Shown here: one piece after another, positions 26,651 to 35,885 of the stretch
Numbering within the stretch: position 1 is the first letter of the stretch
How the letters are laid out: each line of letters starts with the position of its first letter
Assembly (NCBI RefSeq): GCF_014652215.1
Contig: NZ_BMYJ01000010.1
Coordinates: 1 to 64,000 of the forward strand
Direction: 5' to 3'
Source of the DNA: Neogemmobacter tilapiae
GTDB lineage: Bacteria > Pseudomonadota > Alphaproteobacteria > Rhodobacterales > Rhodobacteraceae
DNA: 64,000 nucleotides
Program-made: the position numbers and the translations under genes
Notes under the pieces: model-generated
Told to the model about the DNA's origin: nothing
The model's input: only the letters and a program-made list of their open reading frames with translations
Database searches by the model: none

Positions 26651-27565
26651 ATGAGTCTGCGTTCCGGCGGCCCCTTGGCCGGTCATGCGGCCATGCTGGC
26701 CTTTTCGGCCCTTGTCGCGGGTTCCTTTTCGTTGGGCCGTCTGGCGGCCCCACTGATCTCGCCCGAGGCATTGACCGTGGTGCGCTTTCTGCTGGCGGGG
26801 GCCTTGGTCGGCGTTGCTGCCGTTGCCACGACGGGCATCCGACGTGCGGCCTTGCAGGCCCCTTGGCGCTATCTGGTGCTGGGCGGGTTGCTGGCGATTT
26901 ATTTTGTGCTGATGTTCTATGGTCTGAAAACCGCCGATGCGGTTTCGGCGGCGGCTGTCTTTACCCTGACTCCGCTGATGTCTGCCGGATTCGGCTGGCT
27001 GCTGCTGCGCCAACCTTTGACGGGGCGAATGGGGCTGGCCCTGACGCTGGGGGCGGTGGGGGCGCTTTGGGTGATCTTTCGCGCCGATCTGGCGGCGTTC
27101 CTGCGATTCAACATCGGGCGGGGCGAGTTCATCTATTTCTGGGGCTGCGTCGCCCATGCCGCCTATACGCCGATGGTGCGCAAGCTGAACCGGGGCGAAC
27201 CGGCGGTGGTCTTTACCTTTGGCATGATGATGGCGGGGCTGCTGATCCTGACGCTTTGGGGGGCGCCCGCCGTTATTGCCACCGATTGGACGGCTTTGCC
27301 CCCCATTGTCTGGATCGCGCTGGTCTATCTGGCGGTGGCGGCCAGTGCGATGACCTTTGTTCTGCTGCAATATGCGACGCTGCGTCTGCCTTCGGCCAAG
27401 GTCATGGCCTATACCTATCTGGTGCCCGCCTGGGTCATCCTTTGGGAAATCGCCCTGCACGGCGCATGGCCACCCGCGCTTTTGCTGGTGGGTGTGGTCT
27501 TGACGGCACTGGGTCTGATCTTGCTGCTGAAAGACGAAGACGGGCCGCGCGGGGCACCGGGCTAA
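26651..27565 (+). CDS. DMT-superfamily (EamA) transporter
   Basis: A 304-residue ten-helix transporter with two EamA repeats; the FSLGRLAAPLISPEALTVVRFLLAGAL start and MAYTYLVPAWVILWEIALHG near the end are typical. It begins ten bases after the LysR gene, so it is likely in the same operon and possibly in its regulon. The substrate cannot be read from the sequence. Confidence 0.87.
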   Translation: MSLRSGGPLAGHAAMLAFSALVAGSFSLGRLAAPLISPEALTVVRFLLAGALVGVAAVATTGIRRAALQAPWRYLVLGGLLAIYFVLMFYGLKTADAVSAAAVFTLTPLMSAGFGWLLLRQPLTGRMGLALTLGAVGALWVIFRADLAAFLRFNIGRGEFIYFWGCVAHAAYTPMVRKLNRGEPAVVFTFGMMMAGLLILTLWGAPAVIATDWTALPPIVWIALVYLAVAASAMTFVLLQYATLRLPSAKVMAYTYLVPAWVILWEIALHGAWPPALLLVGVVLTALGLILLLKDEDGPRGAPG

Positions 27566-28380
27566 TCGCCCAGTTTCGCGTGGACTTCGGCCAGATCGAC
27601 CGGACCTTTCGGCATCTTGTTGGCCGGGTTGTCGAAATCATACTGAAACAGCTGGAAATCGCGTTTGTAGATTTCCCACATCAGATGCATCGACAGATCG
27701 TCAAAATAGGCTTCGACCGGATGCGCCCGTTTCGGCCCATGCCCCTCGCTTTCGTTGAAACGCGGGATGCTGGCCAGATCAACGGCATTTTTCACCGGCA
27801 CATGGTTCAGCACCACCTGCATGCCGGGATTGAAATCCTCGGTGAAAAAAATGTGGTCGTAGGTGCCGCCGTTTACGATAAAGGTCGAGATATGTCCCGC
27901 CATCGCGGACCAATGGATGTCCGGCTCCATCGGTTTTTTCCAGCGGATGGTGTCGCGCACGAACAGAAGAAAGCGGCGAAAGCTTTTGATCTGGTCGAAT
28001 TCGTCCTTGCCCTCGGGCCCGCCGACCTCGATCCCGTACTTCTGGGTCAGCATCGGCACCAGATTGCCGCGATAGCGTTTGCCGTTCCGTTGAATCCCAC
28101 AAATCTTGTCGAAATAAGAGGATAGGACGCGCGTATAGGGGTTCCGCACACAGGTGAAGGCATAGGATTTATGCCCCCGCACATTCGCCTCGATCAGCGG
28201 CTGGCTATCCTCACGCGCCCATTTGTGCAGGCCCTGCGTCGCATCATGGATATCGCCGTCAAAGAACCGCCCGTGATCGGCATAGAACATGATCTGCCCG
28301 ATGGTCGAACAGGCGCATTTTGGCACCACCCGATAGACCATGCTTTCGCTTTCGGTCATCCATGTTCCTGGAAATCCCAT
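27562..28380 (-). CDS. Sulfotransferase family protein
   Basis: A 272-residue sulfotransferase of the membrane-independent or Golgi-like group (sulfotransfer_2). The PAPS 5'-phosphosulfate motif VPKCACSTI (about residues 19-27) and the 3'-phosphate region FTCVRNPYTRVLSSYFDK (about 75-92) are both present. It would sulfate a carbohydrate. It is divergent from the glycosyltransferase gene at 28494, 113 bases apart, so both probably modify a surface polysaccharide. The start is the ORF's first ATG. Confidence 0.85.
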   Translation of the reverse strand: MGFPGTWMTESESMVYRVVPKCACSTIGQIMFYADHGRFFDGDIHDATQGLHKWAREDSQPLIEANVRGHKSYAFTCVRNPYTRVLSSYFDKICGIQRNGKRYRGNLVPMLTQKYGIEVGGPEGKDEFDQIKSFRRFLLFVRDTIRWKKPMEPDIHWSAMAGHISTFIVNGGTYDHIFFTEDFNPGMQVVLNHVPVKNAVDLASIPRFNESEGHGPKRAHPVEAYFDDLSMHLMWEIYKRDFQLFQYDFDNPANKMPKGPVDLAEVHAKLGD

Positions 28381-28493
28381 CTCGCCCCCACGATCAAACC
28401 TTTACCTGCGTCACCAAAGCAAAGAAACGCTGTCAATTCAATCCGTGATGCGGCAAAGGTCAGGCAAGACGACGAAGGAACGACTGCCCGACC

Positions 28494-30071
28494 ATGGCCC
28501 GGATCGCCTATATCCTGCTTTGCCACAAAGACCCCCAAGGCATCATCGCGCAGGCGCAGCGGATGACGGCCAGCGGCGATTTCATGGCCATCCATTTCGA
28601 TGCGCGATCACCCAAGGCAGCCTATGCGCAGTTGGTCGAGGCCTTGGGTGACAACCCCTCGGTGACCTTTGCCAAGCGGCGGGTGAAATGCGGCTGGGGG
28701 GAATGGTCGCTGGTGGATGCCACGCTTCAGGCGCTGAAGGCGGCGGAACAGGCGTTTCCGCAGGCGACGCATTTCTACATGCTGTCGGGCGATTGTATGC
28801 CGGTGAAATCGGCGGCCTATGCGCGGGCCTTTCTGGACCGGGATGATGTGGATTACATCGAAAGCTTTGATTTCTTTAAATCCGACTGGATCAAAACGGG
28901 GATCAAGGAAGAACGGCTGATCTATCGCCATTGGTTCAACGAACGGACCCAGAAATGGCGGTTCTACAAATCCTTTGAATGGCAAAAGCGTCTGGGCTGG
29001 ACGCGCGACGTGCCTGCGGGTCTGGCGGTTCAGATCGGCAGCCAATGGTGGTGCCTGCGGCGCAGGACTGTCGAGGCAGTGTTGGATTTCGTGGCCACCC
29101 GCGCCGATGTGATGCGGTTTTTCCGCACGACCTGGATCCCGGATGAGACGTTCTTTCAAACGCTGGTGCGGCATCTGGTGCCGGATCGGGACATTCGTTC
29201 GCGGACGCTGACCTTTCTGATGTTCACCGACTATGGGATGCCGGTGACGTTCTACAACGATCACTATGATCTGCTTTTGTCGCAGAACTATCTGTTTGCC
29301 CGAAAGATTTCGGCCGAGGCGCGCGAGTTGAAGGCGGGCTTGGGCGATCTTTACACCTCGGGCCGGATGGATTTTCCGATCTCGGACGAGGGGCGCAATC
29401 TGTTCCGCTTTCTGACCGGGCGGGGGCGGCAGGGCCGCCGTTTCGCACCAAGGGCGTGGGAGGCAGGGGCCTCGCTGGGCCGAGAACGCGAATTGCTGAT
29501 CGTGACCTGCAAGAAATGGCATGTCGCCAAACGGCTGATTGATCGGGTGGGGCAGGTGGCGGGGATGAAGGGCCTGCACTACCTGTTTGACGAAGAAGCG
29601 ACTGAACTGCCCGATCTGGGCGGGATCGAGGCGACGCTGGCGAAACGCGGTCGTCACCGCCGCGCGGTGATGCGGATGCTGTTCGAGGCGCTGGACACCG
29701 ACCGTCTGGTGATCTGCGTCGATCCGTCAAACCTGGCCCTGATCCGCGACTTTCACCATGACCGCGCCAAGGTGCGGCTTTTGGAAATCGAATGCGATTT
29801 TACCGACGACTATCTGACCGGCCACGCCCGCCGCGTGGGGCTGGCGGGGGCGGAAACGCCCGATGCGGTGATTGCGCGGCTGCTGCCGACGCTGCGGTCG
29901 GACATGGCGTTTGAAAGCGAACAGATCGCCGATGCTGCCTTTGCGGGCATGGAAAAGCTGCGGCAGGGGGCAAGTCTTGCCGAAAACACGCTGGCCTTGG
30001 CGGCGTTTCTGGATATTCCTGCGGATCAAGCGCAAGAAATTGCGGAAACCCATTATCTGTTCACGGACTAA
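28494..30071 (+). CDS. Branch-type beta-1,6-N-acetylglucosaminyltransferase with C-terminal DUF5928-like domain
   Basis: A 525-residue two-domain enzyme. Residues 1-290 resemble the GT14/Branch family (AYILLCHKD at the start, YMLSGDCMPVKS and DYIESFDFFKSDWIKTGI in the middle), which transfer sugars to glycans. The rest is an acidic Ala/Leu-rich domain seen fused to such enzymes in alphaproteobacteria. Cytosolic, no signal peptide. It lies next to a sulfotransferase and ahead of HIT-like and YjbR genes by chance rather than function. Donor and acceptor sugars are unknown. Confidence 0.82.
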   Translation: MARIAYILLCHKDPQGIIAQAQRMTASGDFMAIHFDARSPKAAYAQLVEALGDNPSVTFAKRRVKCGWGEWSLVDATLQALKAAEQAFPQATHFYMLSGDCMPVKSAAYARAFLDRDDVDYIESFDFFKSDWIKTGIKEERLIYRHWFNERTQKWRFYKSFEWQKRLGWTRDVPAGLAVQIGSQWWCLRRRTVEAVLDFVATRADVMRFFRTTWIPDETFFQTLVRHLVPDRDIRSRTLTFLMFTDYGMPVTFYNDHYDLLLSQNYLFARKISAEARELKAGLGDLYTSGRMDFPISDEGRNLFRFLTGRGRQGRRFAPRAWEAGASLGRERELLIVTCKKWHVAKRLIDRVGQVAGMKGLHYLFDEEATELPDLGGIEATLAKRGRHRRAVMRMLFEALDTDRLVICVDPSNLALIRDFHHDRAKVRLLEIECDFTDDYLTGHARRVGLAGAETPDAVIARLLPTLRSDMAFESEQIADAAFAGMEKLRQGASLAENTLALAAFLDIPADQAQEIAETHYLFTD

Positions 30072-30074
30072 GCC

Positions 30075-30437
30075 ATGACCCTTACCTATGACCCCCAGAA
30101 CATCTTTGCCCGCATCCTGCGCGGCGAGATTCCGAACAAGACGGTGAAGGAAACGGCGCATACCCTGGCCTTTCACGACATCCGCCCGCTGGCCCCGGTG
30201 CATATTCTGGTGATCCCGAAGGGCGCCTACGTCACCTTTGGCGACTTTGCCGCCAAAGCCAGCGCCGAGGAAATCGCCGACTTTCACCGCACCTGTGCCG
30301 CGATCATCGCCGAGGCGGGCTTGGATGCAGGTTACCGCGTGATCAGCAACGCCCATGACCACGGCGGGCAGGAAGTGCCGCATTACCATCTGCACATTCT
30401 GGGCGGGGCTGCTTTGGGACCGATGCTGGCGCGTTAG
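30075..30437 (+). CDS. HIT-family nucleotide-binding protein
   Basis: A 120-residue histidine-triad hydrolase. The HxHxHxx motif is HYHLHILGG near residues 106-114, the usual nucleotidyl hydrolase/transferase active site; VHILVIPKGAY is the core strand. Starts four bases after the glycosyltransferase stop. Probably a purine phosphoramidase of the HinT group. Confidence 0.92.
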   Translation: MTLTYDPQNIFARILRGEIPNKTVKETAHTLAFHDIRPLAPVHILVIPKGAYVTFGDFAAKASAEEIADFHRTCAAIIAEAGLDAGYRVISNAHDHGGQEVPHYHLHILGGAALGPMLAR

Positions 30438-30440
30438 CCG

Positions 30441-30794
30441 TCAACCTTGCGCGGCATCCCAAGCCTTTAGCCAACGCTTGGGTGCCGCCTCCCGCCATTG
30501 CCGGATCAGCCGGGCGCGGGCCCAATCGGGGTCAATCCGCCCGGCGCGGACCAGAACCAAGCGGTGCGGCGCATAATGCGGATGCAGGAAAAAGGTCTGC
30601 GGATCGGCGGCCATCAACGCCTCGCGTTCATCATGGTCGGCCTTGAACACGGCGGCATCTTCATAGACCGACCAATAGCACCACAGCTTGCCATGCGCCT
30701 TCAGCACCTCATGCCCCCAAGGGTGGTCGATGGCGACCTCGGGCAGGTTCAGCGCGAGGGCAAAGTCGCGCAGTTGGGGCCAAGTCTGGATCAT
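30441..30794 (-). CDS. MmcQ/YjbR-family protein
   Basis: A 117-residue cytoplasmic protein. The HPWGHEVLKAHGKLWCYW stretch and RLVLVRAGRIDPDWARA near the end match the MmcQ/YjbR (CyaY-like fold) family, which may bind DNA; function is unproven. Convergent with the HIT gene, separated by three bases. Confidence 0.85.
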   Translation of the reverse strand: MIQTWPQLRDFALALNLPEVAIDHPWGHEVLKAHGKLWCYWSVYEDAAVFKADHDEREALMAADPQTFFLHPHYAPHRLVLVRAGRIDPDWARARLIRQWREAAPKRWLKAWDAAQG

Positions 30795-30834
30795 CGGAAT
30801 TGCTTTCCCTCGATCCCCCCTCGCGGTGGGATCG

Positions 30835-31194
30835 TCAAAGACGGCATTTCGTCAGATGTTCCCAAGGCAGATCTTGCCGGGGAAATCCGATTTCGGCCCC
30901 ACTCTCAAAGGTCGCAAGAAAGCCGCCGTTTGCCCAGCCGAAGGTTCCTTTGCCAAATACCTTATGAAAAGCGTCGCAGTCCTTTCCAAAATAAATGACA
31001 TCCAAGCCATCCACGACGTATGAGTTCGCCCCTGCCTCGACAAAACGCGACTTAGGATACAGCGATGTGAGGATCCCACCGTTTTCATTTTCTGAGATGC
31101 TATAGCGGTCACCTGCTGAGGAAACGACTGTCGGCGTTTCCGCATAGGCCATATTTGCGCTCATAAAGAGCAGAGGGATCGCCCGAAACATCAT
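30835..31194 (-). CDS. Hypothetical secreted protein
   Basis: A 119-residue protein with an N-terminal signal sequence (MFRAIPLLFMSANMAYA, cleavage near AYA). The mature part has two cysteines (KDCDAF and TKCRL) and a mixed beta pattern. ATG at 31194 follows AAAGGGATAG. It lies between polA and YjbR on the minus strand. No family recognised. Confidence 0.65.
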   Translation of the reverse strand: MMFRAIPLLFMSANMAYAETPTVVSSAGDRYSISENENGGILTSLYPKSRFVEAGANSYVVDGLDVIYFGKDCDAFHKVFGKGTFGWANGGFLATFESGAEIGFPRQDLPWEHLTKCRL

Positions 31195-31207
31195 TCTATC
31201 CCTTTGA

Positions 31208-34027
31208 TCAATGCGCCGCTGCCCAAGTCTGGCCGCGTCCCGCCTCAACCTCCAGCTTGACTGACAGTTTCACCGCCGGATCCGACGCCCCCTCCATCAC
31301 CTCTTTCGCAATCGGGATCAGCTTTTCCACGTCCTCCTCGGCCACTTCGAAAAGCAGTTCGTCATGCACCTGCAACAGCATCTTGGCATCCAGACCTGCA
31401 ATCGCCCCCGGCATCCGCACCATGGCACGGCGGATCACATCGGCCGCGGTCCCCTGAATGGGCGCGTTGATGGCGGCGCGTTTGGCAAAGCCCTGACCCG
31501 GCCCTTTCGCGTTGATATCCGGCGTGTGGATTTTGCGGCCGAACAGGGTTTCGACATAGCCCCTTTCCTGCGCGCCCTTGACCGTCGCCGTCATGTAATC
31601 CTTGATCCCCGGAAAGCGTTCGAAATAGCGGTCGATGAAACCCTGCGCCTCGGCCCGCGGGATGCGCAGGTTCCGCGCCAGACCAAAGCCGGAAATCCCA
31701 TAGATGACGCCAAAGTTGATCGCCTTGGCCTGACGCCGCACGTCGCTGGTCATCTGGTCCAGCGGCACGTTGAACATTTCCGATGCCGTCATTGCGTGAA
31801 TATCATGCCCATCGCGGAAGGCCTGTTTCAGTGCCGGAATATCCGCAATATGCGCCAGAATCCGCAGCTCGATCTGGGAATAATCCAGCGACACCAGAAC
31901 CCGGCCCTTGGGCGCGACAAAGGCCTCACGGATGCGGCGACCTTCTTCGCTGCGCACGGGAATGTTTTGCAGGTTCGGATCGGTGGAGGCCAGCCGCCCC
32001 GTGACCGCGCCACTGATGGAATAGGAGGTATGCACCCGCCCGGTGTCGCGGTTGATATGTTCCTGCAAAGCATCGGTATAGGTTGATTTCAGTTTCGCCA
32101 ACTGCCGCCAATCCAGCACCAGCGCGGCCAGTTTCGCGCCCTGCGGATGGGTGTCTTCCAGCGTGGTGACATCCTCAAGGATATCCGCACCGGTGCCATA
32201 GGCCCCGGTCTTGCCCTTTTCGCCGCCCGGCACTTTCAGCACGTCGAACAAAATCTCGCCCAGCTGTTTCGGACTGCCCACATTAAAGGGCTGGCCCGCC
32301 ACCTCTTGCACCTCGGCCTCCAGCCCCGCCATCTTTTGCGCGAAAGCGTTCGACATGCGCGACAAGGTATCGCGGTCCACCTGAATGCCGGCCATTTCCA
32401 TATCCATCAGAACCGGGATCAGCGGGCGTTCCAGCGTTTCATAGACCGTCGTCACCTTGGCCCGATGCAGCATCGGCTTGAACTTTTGCCAAAGCCGCAG
32501 CGTTACATCGGCGTCTTCGGCGGCGTATTTCACCGCCTCATCAATCGCCACCTTGTCAAAAGTGACTTGCGTCTTGCCCGAGCCAATCAGCGTTTTGATC
32601 GGAATCGGCTGATGGTTCAGATAACGGTCCGACAGTTCATCCATGCCATGGTTATGAATGCCGCCGTGCATCGCATAAGACATCAGCATCGTGTCGTCGA
32701 TCGGCGCAATCCGCACGCCTTGGCGCGCAAAGATCTTGGCGTCGTATTTCAGGTTCTGCCCGATTTTCAGGATCGAAGGATCCTCGAGCAGCGGTTTCAG
32801 CGCCGCCAGTACCTGATCCAAGGGCAGTTGATCGGGCGCAAGGGCCGAGCCGCCAAACAGATCATCACCGCCTGTCTTATGGCCCACGGGAATATAGCAA
32901 GCTTTGCCCGGCGTGACGCATAGGGAAATGCCCACGATTTCCGCCAGCATTTCGTTCAGACTGGTGGTTTCGCTGTCAAAAGCCACATAGCCCGCCTCGT
33001 AAATCTCGGCGATCCACTGGTTCAGTGCGCCCATGTCACGCACGGCCTGATAGGCCGTATGGTCAAAGGGCAGGACGGGGGTTTCCGGTGCCGCCTCCGC
33101 CGTTTCGGTCAGGGCAGGGGCCTCGGGCGGGGCGACGCCCAGCTTGTCGGCCACCCGCCGCGTCAGGGTGCGGAATTCCATCTCGTTCAGGAAATCCATC
33201 AGCTTGGTCGCGTCAGGGGCTTGAAGCTCCAAAGTCTCCAACCCGAAATCCAGCGCCACCTGATCGTCGAGCTGCACCAGACGCTTGGAAATCCGCACCT
33301 GTTCGGCATTCTCGATCAGGCTTTCCCGCCGTTTCTGCTGCGGAATCTCATGCGCCCGTTCCAGCAGCGTTTCCACATCGCCAAATTCCTGAATAAGCAG
33401 CGCCGCCGTCTTTGGCCCAATCCCCGGCGCGCCCGGCACATTGTCGACGCTGTCCCCCGAAAGGGCCTGCACATCGACCACCTTGTCCGGCCCGACGCCA
33501 AACTTTTCAAACACCTCATCCGGCCCGATCTTGCGGTTCTTCATCGGGTCCAGCATTTCGACGCCGCCCCCCACCAACTGCATCAGATCCTTGTCGGACG
33601 AAATGATCGTCACCCGCCCCCCCGCCTCCCGCGCTTGGCGGGCGAGGGTCGCGATGATGTCATCCGCCTCAAAATTCTCCAGCTCCAGACAGGCGATGTT
33701 GAAGGCCTTGGTCGCGGTGCGGGTCAGGGGGAATTGTGGCCGCAGATCCTCGGGCGGTTCAGGACGTTGGGCTTTGTAAAGGGGGTAGATTTCGTTGCGA
33801 AAGGTTTTGGAGGAATGGTCAAAAACCACCGCAATATGCGTGGCGGCATCGCTGCCCTTGTCTTTGGTCAGTTCGTTCCAAAGAATGTTGCAGAAACCCG
33901 CCACGGCCCCCACCGGCAGACCATCAGACTTGCGCGTCAGGGGCGGCAGGGCGTGATAGGCCCGAAAGATATAGGCCGATCCGTCGATCAGATGCAGATG
34001 GCAACCCTTGCCGAATGTGCTGGTCAT
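31208..34027 (-). CDS. polA: DNA polymerase I
   Basis: A 939-residue repair and Okazaki-fragment polymerase. Residues 1-290 are the 5'-3' nuclease domain (HLIDGSAYIFRAYHALPP; VDNVPGAPGIGPKTA). The 3'-5' exonuclease domain around 360-540 keeps the FDSETT acidic residues, so proofreading is probably active, unlike Taq. Polymerase motif A is LDYSQIELRILAHI, motif B RRQAKAINFGVIYGISG and motif C VHDELLFEV. ATG at 34027 chosen; a longer frame upstream overlaps the beta-lactamase side. Confidence 0.97.
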   Translation of the reverse strand: MTSTFGKGCHLHLIDGSAYIFRAYHALPPLTRKSDGLPVGAVAGFCNILWNELTKDKGSDAATHIAVVFDHSSKTFRNEIYPLYKAQRPEPPEDLRPQFPLTRTATKAFNIACLELENFEADDIIATLARQAREAGGRVTIISSDKDLMQLVGGGVEMLDPMKNRKIGPDEVFEKFGVGPDKVVDVQALSGDSVDNVPGAPGIGPKTAALLIQEFGDVETLLERAHEIPQQKRRESLIENAEQVRISKRLVQLDDQVALDFGLETLELQAPDATKLMDFLNEMEFRTLTRRVADKLGVAPPEAPALTETAEAAPETPVLPFDHTAYQAVRDMGALNQWIAEIYEAGYVAFDSETTSLNEMLAEIVGISLCVTPGKACYIPVGHKTGGDDLFGGSALAPDQLPLDQVLAALKPLLEDPSILKIGQNLKYDAKIFARQGVRIAPIDDTMLMSYAMHGGIHNHGMDELSDRYLNHQPIPIKTLIGSGKTQVTFDKVAIDEAVKYAAEDADVTLRLWQKFKPMLHRAKVTTVYETLERPLIPVLMDMEMAGIQVDRDTLSRMSNAFAQKMAGLEAEVQEVAGQPFNVGSPKQLGEILFDVLKVPGGEKGKTGAYGTGADILEDVTTLEDTHPQGAKLAALVLDWRQLAKLKSTYTDALQEHINRDTGRVHTSYSISGAVTGRLASTDPNLQNIPVRSEEGRRIREAFVAPKGRVLVSLDYSQIELRILAHIADIPALKQAFRDGHDIHAMTASEMFNVPLDQMTSDVRRQAKAINFGVIYGISGFGLARNLRIPRAEAQGFIDRYFERFPGIKDYMTATVKGAQERGYVETLFGRKIHTPDINAKGPGQGFAKRAAINAPIQGTAADVIRRAMVRMPGAIAGLDAKMLLQVHDELLFEVAEEDVEKLIPIAKEVMEGASDPAVKLSVKLEVEAGRGQTWAAAH

Positions 34028-34083
34028 GTCACGTCCCCCGGTTTGTTCCCTTTCCTGCCATGAATGGGGGCGGGGGGGAAGGC

Positions 34084-34959
34084 TCAGGGGGCTGCCGCAA
34101 TCACCTTGACGACCGCCGCCCCCAATTCGGAAACTGCGGCGTTGCGGGTGGACCAGTTGGCGGGCGTATCCGACAGATAGATCGCCACAAACCACGGCGC
34201 GCGGCCCGGTGGCGTGATCATCGCCACGATGTTGCGCGTATGGCTTCGCCCGCCGCCCGAACGGTCAGCAATCGCCCAGTCTTGCGGGGCATGGACACGC
34301 AGCAGAGGCCCGGTGACGCCCCCCAAAGACATCCAGCCCGCCAGCAAAGCGCGCGATTCCGGTTGCAGCACATCGCCCAGCAACAGCGTCTCCCAGGTCT
34401 GCGCCATCGCTCTGGGGCTGGTCGTGTCGCGTGGGTCACCGGGGGCGAACAGGTTCAGCGCGGGTTCCTTCCTGTCCAGCCGCGTCGTTTCATCACCGAT
34501 CCGGCGCAGAAAGGCCGTCACCTCCTCGGGGCCGCCCAATCGGTCGATCAACAGGTTGGCCGCGCCGTTGTCGCTTTGATCCAGCGTGGCCAGACACAAT
34601 TCATCCACGCGCAGGCTCTCACCGACCCGGTTTTCCGTCACCGGCGCATGGCCATGAATTTCGCCTGCGCGGATGTCCAAGCCTTCGTCCAAGGTGATCT
34701 GACCCTGATCAACGCGTTCCAGAACCGCGCCGCAAAGCACAGATTTGAAGGTGCTGGCCATCAGAAAGCGTTCGTCCGGGCGATGCGCCCATTCCCAGCC
34801 CGTGCCACTGTCGCGGAGGAACAGGCCGATGCGGGCATCCAGCCGCTTTTCTAATGCGCGGATGGTGTCGCCCAAGGCATCAATGGGATCAGGCCCGGCC
34901 ATTGCGGGGACCGGAAGCAGAAATGCCGCGAGGGCGAAGGCAAGACAGCGGTTCAACAT
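34084..34959 (-). CDS. Class A beta-lactamase with RSG motif (carbenicillinase-like)
   Basis: A 291-residue secreted serine beta-lactamase. A signal peptide ends near AMA (about residue 21). All class A motifs are present: Ser69-X-X-Lys72 (ASTFK), Ser129-Asp-Asn131 (SDN), Glu165-X-X-X-Asn169 (EPALN). The KTG box reads Arg233-Ser-Gly235, as in carbenicillin-hydrolysing (CARB/PSE) enzymes. Cys76 and Cys122 match the TEM C77-C123 disulfide. It would cleave penicillins in the periplasm. Chromosomal, 56 bases from polA; no LysR-type ampR partner adjacent. Whether it is expressed is unknown. Confidence 0.87.
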   Translation of the reverse strand: MLNRCLAFALAAFLLPVPAMAGPDPIDALGDTIRALEKRLDARIGLFLRDSGTGWEWAHRPDERFLMASTFKSVLCGAVLERVDQGQITLDEGLDIRAGEIHGHAPVTENRVGESLRVDELCLATLDQSDNGAANLLIDRLGGPEEVTAFLRRIGDETTRLDRKEPALNLFAPGDPRDTTSPRAMAQTWETLLLGDVLQPESRALLAGWMSLGGVTGPLLRVHAPQDWAIADRSGGGRSHTRNIVAMITPPGRAPWFVAIYLSDTPANWSTRNAAVSELGAAVVKVIAAAP

Positions 34960-34997
34960 GATGTTGGATAGCCCGTTTCGCGGCGATCAATCCATCC

Positions 34998-35885
34998 CTA
35001 GCGCTTGAAATCCAGCGGCAGATTAAAGCTGTATTGCCCAGCCGCCAACCCTTTGGGGGCTGCGGGGAACCGGGCCGACTGGACGGCTTTCACCGCCGCC
35101 TGATCCAGAGCGGCATTGCCCGAGGATTGGGTGATGCCGACACCCACAAGGTTCCCGCCGGTATCCACCGTCAGGCGCAGCTTCACCCGACCCTGCGCCC
35201 CATCGGCCCCGCGCGGATAGGATTTGCGGCGTTCGACCCGGGCGCGGATCGTGGCACCCCATTCGGCCTTGATGCTGTCCTGCCCCTTGGCCCCTGTCGC
35301 CGCCTGCGCCTTGCCACCGTCGCCCGCCGTGGCCCCGCCGCCTGATCCAGCGGCCACCTGGCCTTCTGATCCGGCCTGCGGCTGCACCGGCTTTTCCTTT
35401 TTCGGTTTTTCCCTTTTGGGCTCGGCCCGTTCCTTTTTCGGCTCGGGCTTGGGTTCCGGTTTCTTCACCGGCTCCGGTTCTGGCACCAGTTCCGGCACCG
35501 GCTCGGGCGCGACCGGGGCTTTATCGGCCACTGGGGCGGCATCCATCACCGGCAGAGCGACCGAGGCAGGCATGTCGGGCATCGGTGTGATCGGGGCCAG
35601 TTCCGGCATTTCGGGCAGGGCTACCGGCGCGACCGGCGTTTCCGGCATCGTTTCGACCACTGGCGGCGGGGCCTCCCATTCCTTGATCAGCGCGGCCAGA
35701 TCGTCAGTCACCTGTTCCACCGCCACAACCGGGGCCACGGCGGCCATCGATACCAGCGCCTCGCCCCCCGCCCCTGCGGCCGTGGCCGCCCCGCTGTCCG
35801 AGGGCATCAGTGCAAAGGCCGCGCCATGCAAACCCAGCGCCAGCCCCAAGGCCACCAACCCCTGAATGCGCCCCGCCTGTCTCAT
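34998..35885 (-). CDS. tonB: TonB energy-transducing protein
   Basis: A 295-residue periplasm-spanning protein: an N-terminal membrane anchor (about residues 6-27), a long Pro/Glu/Lys-rich region (VPEPEPVKKPEPKP and similar), and a C-terminal TonB domain with VKLRLTVDTGGNLVGVGI and ending LPLDFKR. It couples the ExbB-ExbD proton motor to outer-membrane receptors. Last gene of exbB-exbD-exbD-tonB, overlapping exbD (ATGA). ATG at 35885 is taken. Its closeness to the heme receptor suggests dedication to heme uptake. Confidence 0.9.
   Translation of the reverse strand: MRQAGRIQGLVALGLALGLHGAAFALMPSDSGAATAAGAGGEALVSMAAVAPVVAVEQVTDDLAALIKEWEAPPPVVETMPETPVAPVALPEMPELAPITPMPDMPASVALPVMDAAPVADKAPVAPEPVPELVPEPEPVKKPEPKPEPKKERAEPKREKPKKEKPVQPQAGSEGQVAAGSGGGATAGDGGKAQAATGAKGQDSIKAEWGATIRARVERRKSYPRGADGAQGRVKLRLTVDTGGNLVGVGITQSSGNAALDQAAVKAVQSARFPAAPKGLAAGQYSFNLPLDFKR

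Noticed and set aside
35224-35865. Plus-strand Gly/Ser-rich frame opposite tonB
   Set aside because: The repeat-like protein is the complement of the Pro/Glu/Lys-rich TonB linker codons, not an independent gene.
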